From Amycolatopsis dendrobii (GTDB lineage Bacteria; Actinomycetota; Actinomycetes; Mycobacteriales; Pseudonocardiaceae), in NCBI RefSeq assembly GCF_014145675.1, contig NZ_JACGZW010000017.1:1-64000 (forward strand): DNA of 64,000 nucleotides. Direction: 5' to 3'. Below are positions 59,232 to 64,000 of this stretch, in pieces. The number at the start of each line of letters is the position of its first letter. Position 1 is the first letter of the stretch. The notes under the pieces are model-generated. The model made no database searches. It worked only from the letters and a program-made list of their open reading frames with translations, and had not been told where the DNA came from. The translations under genes were made by a program, and so were the position numbers.

Positions 59232-60613
59232 CTGCCGAGCAACGACCTGGTCAGACTGCTGCGAGAGTCGTTCATCTCGGCTAGGGCCGCGCCCAGTTCC
59301 GGGTCGCCGACCCGCACGGGTTCATCGGGTCGGAGCGCCAGCGCGCGCAGCGACGCCCGGCGAAGCAGTTCCTTCATGAACGACGCCGTGACGCCTTCCG
59401 TCGCCTCGACGACTGGCGTCAGGTCGGCCGTCAGCTCCAGGTCCCGCGAATACAGCCGCAGCAGCGCTTCCCGTCCCGCGGCGTCCGGCAGCGGCACCTC
59501 CACCGCCAAGTCGACGCGGCCGGGCCGGTCGGCCAGCGCTTTCTCCAGGCTGCTCGCCCGGTTGGTGGTGAGCAGGAAGGTGACATCCGCGTCGCCGCCG
59601 ACGCCGTCCATCGCGTCGAGCAGGCTGAACAGCAGCGGCGTCGGGCCGTGCGCGAGGTCGCGGTCCTCGGCGATCAGGTCGACGTCCTCCAGCACCATGA
59701 CGCTCGGCTGCAGCCGGCGCGCCAGCGAAGCGGCTTGCGAGATGAACCGCATCGCGGCACCGGTCAGGATCACGACCGTGCAGTCCGGGAGCTGGCCCAT
59801 CAGGTACCGCACGGTGTGCGTTTTCCCGGTGCCCGGCGGACCATGCAGCAACAGGCCGCGCTTCAGATGCTGACCCGCCTCGGCGAGGCGCGCGCCGTGT
59901 TCCGCGATGCCGAAAGTGTGCCGTTCGACCGCTTCGAGAACGCCCGCCGGCAGCACCACGTCCTCCTTGCGCAGCTCCGGCCGCGGCAGGAAGGTGACCA
60001 GCTCGTTGTTGCGGTGCTCGCTCAGCCCGAAGGCGATCACCTGGCCGCGCAGCACGTCGTGGTCGGTCATCAGCGCTTCAATGCGGTCGCGGGTCTCGGT
60101 GGCCGCCCGCCGGTCCTCGGCGATCACCTCGAGGCGGCAGTTCATCTGGCCGTACTGCGGGGCCGAGCCGCGCACGCCGACCAGCACCGGCGAACCGTCC
60201 GGCGCGACCGTGCCGACCAGCCCGAGCTGGACGACGTCCGCCGCCTCGTCCGGTCCGACCGCGACCGTCGCGTAGTCCACCGCGCCCAGTTCGTAGTGGC
60301 CGTGCTGCTTGGCCGTGACCAGCATGCCGACCAGGTCTTCGTGCCCGCGCAGACCGCCCGCGATGCCGAACCAGTCGGTGCCGATCCCGTGCTCGGCGAG
60401 GTACGCGTCGACCCCGGCCTGGATGGTGGCGTGCTCCCAGTTCTCGAAGCTGTGGGTGACCACCAGCGCCTGCGCGAGCGGCACGCCGAGGTGCCCGGTG
60501 ACGCGGTCGATCAGCTCGTTCGAACCGCCCGAACCGGCCGACTCGGCCGCGGCTTTCACGAGGAGCTGCAGGTTGCGGGCCAATTCGGTGCTAAAGACTT
60601 CGTCGTCCCCCAT
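59207..60613 (-). CDS. AAA-family ATPase, CDC48-like single-ring
   Basis: 468 residues from the ATG at 60613; the longer frame to 60763 adds no recognisable sequence. Residues about 1-210 are an unrecognised N-terminal domain (FENWEHATIQAGVDAYLAEHG). The AAA domain has Walker A HGPPGTGKTH, Walker B VMVLEDVDL, sensor 1 LLTTNRAS and an arginine finger region DRPGRVDLAVEVPLP. A C-terminal helical lid follows. Similar proteins are common in actinomycetes without an established role; one guess is remodelling of a partner recognised by the N-terminal domain. Confidence 0.85.
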   Translation of the reverse strand: MGDDEVFSTELARNLQLLVKAAAESAGSGGSNELIDRVTGHLGVPLAQALVVTHSFENWEHATIQAGVDAYLAEHGIGTDWFGIAGGLRGHEDLVGMLVTAKQHGHYELGAVDYATVAVGPDEAADVVQLGLVGTVAPDGSPVLVGVRGSAPQYGQMNCRLEVIAEDRRAATETRDRIEALMTDHDVLRGQVIAFGLSEHRNNELVTFLPRPELRKEDVVLPAGVLEAVERHTFGIAEHGARLAEAGQHLKRGLLLHGPPGTGKTHTVRYLMGQLPDCTVVILTGAAMRFISQAASLARRLQPSVMVLEDVDLIAEDRDLAHGPTPLLFSLLDAMDGVGGDADVTFLLTTNRASSLEKALADRPGRVDLAVEVPLPDAAGREALLRLYSRDLELTADLTPVVEATEGVTASFMKELLRRASLRALALRPDEPVRVGDPELGAALAEMNDSRSSLTRSLLGSQGRNAPG

Positions 60614-60668
60614 GTGAGCAGAGTGGCACGAACCGCGAAACCAGGCCAGCCGTAAGTACGCTGGGGGC

Positions 60669-60977
60669 ATGGCAGTGGTCAAGATCAACGCAATCGAGGT
60701 CCCCGAAGGCGCCGGCCCGGAGCTGGAGAAGCGCTTCGCCGCGCGGCTGCACTCCGTCGACAACCAGGAGGGGTTCCTCGGCTTCGAGCTGCTCCGCCCG
60801 ATCGCGGGCGAGACGCGCTACTTCGTGTACACGAAGTGGGAAACCGAGGAGCACTACCAGGCCTGGGCGGGCGGTCCGGCGCGCGAGGCGCACGCGGGCG
60901 AGCGCAAGAACCCGGTGTCGACCGGCGCGAACCTGCTGGAATTCGAGGTCGTGCAGGCATCGAAGCCGGGTGAGTGA
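60669..60977 (+). CDS. mhuD: MhuD-type haem-degrading monooxygenase
   Basis: 102 residues. It matches M. tuberculosis MhuD (Rv3592) almost throughout: VVKINAIEVPEGAGPELEKRF, FLGFELLRPIAGETRYFVYTKWE, TGANLLEFEVV. The key residues Asn7, Arg26, Trp66 and His75 (the proximal haem ligand) fall at the same positions. MhuD opens haem to release iron as mycobilin without CO. The cytoplasmic ABM fold dimerises. The Sir2 gene start overlaps its end by eight bases. No haem transporter is nearby. Confidence 0.93.
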   Translation: MAVVKINAIEVPEGAGPELEKRFAARLHSVDNQEGFLGFELLRPIAGETRYFVYTKWETEEHYQAWAGGPAREAHAGERKNPVSTGANLLEFEVVQASKPGE

Positions 60978-61773
60978 CGAACTCGCCCGCGCCGCCGAGC
61001 TGATCTCGGACGCCGGCGCGCTGCTCGTGTGCGCCGGCGCCGGGATGGGCGTCGACTCCGGCCTGCCCGATTTCCGTGGCGGGGAAGGGTTTTGGCGGGC
61101 GTATCCGCCGTACGCCGGGCTCGGGCTGCGGTTCGAGGAGCTGGCCGACCCGCGGCATTTCGCCTCGGACCCGGAACTGGCCTGGGGTTTCTACGGGCAC
61201 CGGCTCGACCTGTACCGGAAAACGGTGCCGCACCGCGGGTTCGGCCTGCTGCTCGAATGGGGACTGGCGAAACCTGGCGGCGTGCGGGTTTTCACGTCCA
61301 ATGTGGACGGACAGTTCCAGGCGGCGGGATTCCGGCACGTCGCCGAGGCGCACGGGTCGATCCACCACCTGCAGTGCCTGGCCGGGTGCTCGCGGGAGAT
61401 CTGGTCGGCCGCGGACCTGGCGGTCGACCTGGACGAGGCGACCATGCGCGCCCGGCCGCCGTTGCCGTCGTGTCCGCGGTGCGGCAGCCTGGCCCGGCCC
61501 AACATCCTGATGTTCGGGGATTTCGACTGGGTTCCGGACCGCAGTCAGGAACAGCTGGACGAACTGGCGGCTTGGCGACGCGCGCATCGCGGCGCGGTGG
61601 TGGTCGAAATCGGTGCCGGACAAGCGGTTCCGACCGTACGACGGTATTCCGAACTCGCCAGCGCGGCAACGGGCGCACTGATCCGGATCAACCCGCGCGA
61701 GCCGCGGATCCGGCACGGACGCGGGATTTCGATCCCCGCCGGAGCGCTGGAGACGCTGATCAAGCTCGCTTGA
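60970..61773 (+). CDS. Sir2-family NAD-dependent deacetylase-like protein
   Basis: 267 residues, GTG start overlapping mhuD. The NAD loop is GAGMGVDSGLPDFRGG, where GAGxS has Gly in place of Ser. FTSNVDGQF corresponds to the TQNxD motif, and the catalytic His is in EAHGSIHHLQC. The zinc-binding Cys come as CLAGC and CPRCG, followed by RPNILMFGD. It most resembles the actinobacterial U-class or unclassified sirtuins. Deacylation of acetyl-CoA synthetase or chromatin-like proteins is possible but not indicated. The 3' end overlaps the convergent GNAT gene by 14 bases. Confidence 0.88.
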   Translation: MSDELARAAELISDAGALLVCAGAGMGVDSGLPDFRGGEGFWRAYPPYAGLGLRFEELADPRHFASDPELAWGFYGHRLDLYRKTVPHRGFGLLLEWGLAKPGGVRVFTSNVDGQFQAAGFRHVAEAHGSIHHLQCLAGCSREIWSAADLAVDLDEATMRARPPLPSCPRCGSLARPNILMFGDFDWVPDRSQEQLDELAAWRRAHRGAVVVEIGAGQAVPTVRRYSELASAATGALIRINPREPRIRHGRGISIPAGALETLIKLA

Positions 61774-62194
61774 GCGCCAGCAACGGGAACGGACGACCGT
61801 CCGAATCGGTCTCCTGCCTGCCCACGACCTCAAACCCGTGGTGCAGATAGAAACCGACCGCCTGCGGGTTCTGTTCGTTCACATCCAGCGTGAGCCCCGG
61901 GAACCGGTCCAGCGCCGCACGCAGCAACGCCGACCCGACCCCGCGACCGCGGAAATCGTCGTGCACGAACAGCATTTCCAGCTTTCCGTCGGCGATCCCG
62001 GAGAAACCCGCCGCGATTCCGTCGACCTCCGCCACGGTCAGGTCCACTTCCGGGAAGTAGAGCGGGACGCGCGTGGCGTAGTACTCGACGTCCGCCGGCG
62101 CCAGGAAATGGTGCGTCGCCTCGACTGCGCTGCGCCAGATCTCCAGCAGCCGCGGGTATTCGACCTCCCCGTTGCTTGGCCGCAAGGTCGTCAT
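61760..62194 (-). CDS. GNAT-family N-acetyltransferase
   Basis: 144 residues from the ATG at 62194, which forms an ATGA overlap with the EEP gene stop. The acetyl-CoA loop is FVHDDFRGRGVGSALLRAAL, followed by LTLDVNEQNPQAVGFYLHHGFEVVGRQ and the closing LLALKRA. It looks like PhnO/YjaB-type acetyltransferases that modify small amines or antibiotics. No particular substrate is suggested by the neighbours. Translation is probably coupled to the preceding gene. Confidence 0.88.
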   Translation of the reverse strand: MTTLRPSNGEVEYPRLLEIWRSAVEATHHFLAPADVEYYATRVPLYFPEVDLTVAEVDGIAAGFSGIADGKLEMLFVHDDFRGRGVGSALLRAALDRFPGLTLDVNEQNPQAVGFYLHHGFEVVGRQETDSDGRPFPLLALKRA

Positions 62195-63144
62195 GGCAGT
62201 TGCACCTCCGCGTAAACCGCCCGGTGATCGCTTCCGGGCACATCGAGCACCTGGTAGTCCCGGATCGCGACCCGGCGGTCCACCAGCACGTGGTCCAGCG
62301 GCACGAGCGGAACCGCCGACGTCGACCAGGTCGGGACGAGGCCGTCGCCGCGTGCCTCCGCCGCGTCGACGTATCCGCGGGACAGCACCGTCCGCAGGGC
62401 CGCGTGGTCGAGAGTCGCGTTGAAATCGCCTGCCACCACGCGCAGGCCGTGCTCGCCGATCGCGCGCGACAGGTCCCGCATCTCCTGTTCCCACTGGTAG
62501 TACCCGGAATCCGGCGAACGCGGATGCGCGGCAACGATCTCCAACGTCGTCCCGCCGCCGAGGTCGGCCGCCGCGCCGGGTTGTTTCTGGGCCGAATCGC
62601 CGGTGTAGTCCTCTTCGGTGAGCGGATACCGCGACACGATGCCGGAACCGTCCACCCCGGACGCCGGGTGCATGACCCGGTACGGCAGCGTCTGGAAAAG
62701 CCCGGCTTTCTCCAGTCCGGACATCGCGGCAGGCGTCATCTCCAGCAGGTTCAGCACGTCGACCCGCTGTTCCCGGACCAGCCGCACGAGCGCCGCCGGA
62801 TCGGCCTGGCCGAGGTAGAGGTTGGCCGCCAGCACGCGCACCGTCTTCCCGTTCGCCGCCGGCTGGTCGTCGGACATCACCCGCGGCGCGACGTACACCG
62901 CCAGCAGCGCCGACAACGCGAGCGCGACGCCACCGGCCCACCAGCGCCGCAGCACCAGCGCGAGTGCGGCGAGCAGCACGCCGTAGACCACGACGTACGG
63001 CGTCAGCGCCAGCAGCGCGGTCAGGTACCAGCTGCTGCCGTCCCAGCCGATCGTGCGCAGCACAGCCACCGTCAGCAACGGCAGTCCGACCAGCACGAGC
63101 AGGCCCGTGACCAGCCGGGTTCGCGTCCGCGCCTCCATCACCAT
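62191..63144 (-). CDS. Membrane-anchored endonuclease/exonuclease/phosphatase-family protein
   Basis: 317 residues. Three hydrophobic segments at about residues 9-27, 34-58 and 62-84 place the rest outside the membrane. The EEP catalytic domain follows: VRVLAANLYLG, DVLNLLEMTP (metal Glu), a His region AAHPRSPDS, VVAGDFNATLDH and the final DHVLVDRR and GSDHRAVYAEV. Such secreted EEP proteins may act on phosphodiesters in lipids or nucleic acids. Starts at 63144 or 63138 are both possible. It is coupled to the GNAT gene by an ATGA overlap. Confidence 0.88.
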   Translation of the reverse strand: MVMEARTRTRLVTGLLVLVGLPLLTVAVLRTIGWDGSSWYLTALLALTPYVVVYGVLLAALALVLRRWWAGGVALALSALLAVYVAPRVMSDDQPAANGKTVRVLAANLYLGQADPAALVRLVREQRVDVLNLLEMTPAAMSGLEKAGLFQTLPYRVMHPASGVDGSGIVSRYPLTEEDYTGDSAQKQPGAAADLGGGTTLEIVAAHPRSPDSGYYQWEQEMRDLSRAIGEHGLRVVAGDFNATLDHAALRTVLSRGYVDAAEARGDGLVPTWSTSAVPLVPLDHVLVDRRVAIRDYQVLDVPGSDHRAVYAEVQLP

Positions 63145-63253
63145 GATCGAAGAGTATGCCGGGCAGGCACTGACAGGTCCGTGTCAGCGCCGTGTGCGCG
63201 GCTTGCCAGCGCCTGGATCCACTGTGTGCTGGAGCGACACAGGAGGAGGCATC

Positions 63254-64000
63254 ATGTCGCACGCGATCCAGGCCGAGGGCCTGGTCAAGCATTACGGGGA
63301 GACGAAGGCGCTGGACGGGGTGGACCTCGAGGTCCCGTTCGGGAAGGTGGTCGGGGTGCTCGGGCCGAACGGCGCGGGCAAGACAACCGCGGTCCGCATC
63401 CTGGCCACCCTGCTGAGACCGGACGCGGGACACGCCACGGTCGGGGGTTACGACGTGGTCCGCGACCCGGTCCGGGTGCGCGGGCTGATCGGGCTCACCG
63501 GGCAGTACGCGTCGGTGGACGAGGACCTGAGCGGCACCGAGAACCTGGTACTGATCGGGAAGCTGCTGAACCTGTCCCGGGCCGACGCCCGAGCGCGGGC
63601 AGCCGAACTGCTGGAGCGGTTCGAGCTGACCGACGCCGCCAAGCGGCCGATCCGGACGTATTCCGGCGGCATGCGGCGCAGGCTCGACCTGGCGGCGAGC
63701 CTCGTCGGCCGTCCCGCCGTGCTGTACCTGGACGAGCCGACCACCGGACTCGACCCGCACGCGCGCAACGAGGTGTGGCGGGTCGTCCGCAGCCTCGTCG
63801 CCGACGGGGCGACGGTGCTGCTCACGACGCAGTACCTGGAGGAGGCCGACCAGCTGGCCGACCGGATCACCGTGTTCGACCACGGCCACGTGGTCGCCGA
63901 CGGCCGCGCCGACGAGCTGAAGCGGCGCGTCGGCGGGCAGACGCTGCAGGTGCGGCCGACGTCGCTGCGCGACCTCGACGAGGTCGACCGCATCCTGGCC
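63254..64000 (+). CDS. DrrA-type ABC transporter ATP-binding protein (3' end beyond window)
   Basis: 249 codons are visible, running off the edge. AGGAGGAGG precedes the ATG at 63254. Walker A is GPNGAGKTT, the Q-loop LTGQYASVDEDLSG is typical of the daunorubicin-resistance (DrrA) subfamily, the signature is YSGGMRRRLDL, Walker B is VLYLDEPTT and the switch His position is Gln (LLTTQYLEEADQLADRI), again a DrrA trait. The partner permease, usually DrrB, should follow just outside. It likely exports a drug or lipid. Confidence 0.93.
   Translation, partial: MSHAIQAEGLVKHYGETKALDGVDLEVPFGKVVGVLGPNGAGKTTAVRILATLLRPDAGHATVGGYDVVRDPVRVRGLIGLTGQYASVDEDLSGTENLVLIGKLLNLSRADARARAAELLERFELTDAAKRPIRTYSGGMRRRLDLAASLVGRPAVLYLDEPTTGLDPHARNEVWRVVRSLVADGATVLLTTQYLEEADQLADRITVFDHGHVVADGRADELKRRVGGQTLQVRPTSLRDLDEVDRILA

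Overview
This is a high-GC, gene-dense actinobacterial chromosome segment. It most resembles Amycolatopsis or a close Pseudonocardiaceae relative. The grounds are the very strong G/C third-position bias, GTG/TTG starts, ATGA/GTGA/TGATG gene overlaps, CarD, an MhuD-type haem-degrading enzyme, LpqE- and DivIVA-type proteins, and two intergenic hairpin families of a kind I recall from Amycolatopsis genomes. No IS element, prophage or CRISPR array was seen. One tRNA gene is present.

Layout. (1) 0-7 kb: the end of an XRE-cupin regulator, an MmpS-like membrane protein, and a four-gene molybdenum hydroxylase operon (coxM-coxS-coxL-coxG order, minus strand) divergent from a rare TetR-MarR fusion regulator. 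(2) 7-16 kb: small conserved proteins, tRNA-Thr(UGU), a ThrE-type exporter, trehalose synthesis (otsA plus an otsB-GH15 fusion), a membrane protein, and an ECF sigma factor with its probable membrane anti-sigma partner. (3) 16-27 kb: a housekeeping block whose order (rlmB, cysS, ispF, ispD, carD, lpqE, radA) matches the Mycobacterium tuberculosis Rv3579c-Rv3585 block as I remember it. It differs in three ways: no disA beside radA, an IspD lacking the usual N-terminal CTP-binding loop, and an insertion between ispF and cysS. The insertion carries a P-loop (STAND-like) ATPase translationally coupled to a membrane-anchored periplasmic-binding-protein homologue, followed by a HAD protein. (4) 27-31 kb: a truncated TetR remnant, an AlgI-type MBOAT acyltransferase, small hypotheticals, and a Pro/Gly/Gln-tailed membrane protein broken by three single-base frameshifts. 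(5) 31-42 kb: a divergent polyol/tetrose-type sugar catabolic cluster (two FGGY kinases, DhaK-DhaL kinase, RpiB isomerase, class II aldolase, 2-hydroxyacid dehydrogenase, two phosphatases, polyol-type MFS permease, DeoR regulator) with shared promoter motifs. (6) 42-50 kb: an MFS/MerR divergent pair around a perfect 22-bp palindrome, a DivIVA-like hendecad-repeat coiled-coil protein, three tandem DUF445 paralogues, and an AlgJ/AlgX-like SGNH protein. (7) 50-54 kb: a zinc-type ABC importer behind a Zur-like box, and a LacI regulator. (8) 54-64 kb: carbonic anhydrase, mutY, a peptidoglycan amidase, an alpha/beta hydrolase, M1 peptidase, an AAA ATPase, mhuD, Sir2, GNAT, an EEP-family enzyme, and the start of a DrrA-type ABC transporter. 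Several of these also neighbour radA in M. tuberculosis, so the ancestral block appears rearranged here.

The best candidate for an undescribed system is the ATPase/binding-protein pair at 20.3-23.8 kb: a cytoplasmic P-loop regulator-like ATPase whose stop codon overlaps the start of a single-pass protein displaying a type I periplasmic-binding fold outside the cell, with no transporter permease nearby. All functional statements rest on motif recognition by eye; no database search was run.
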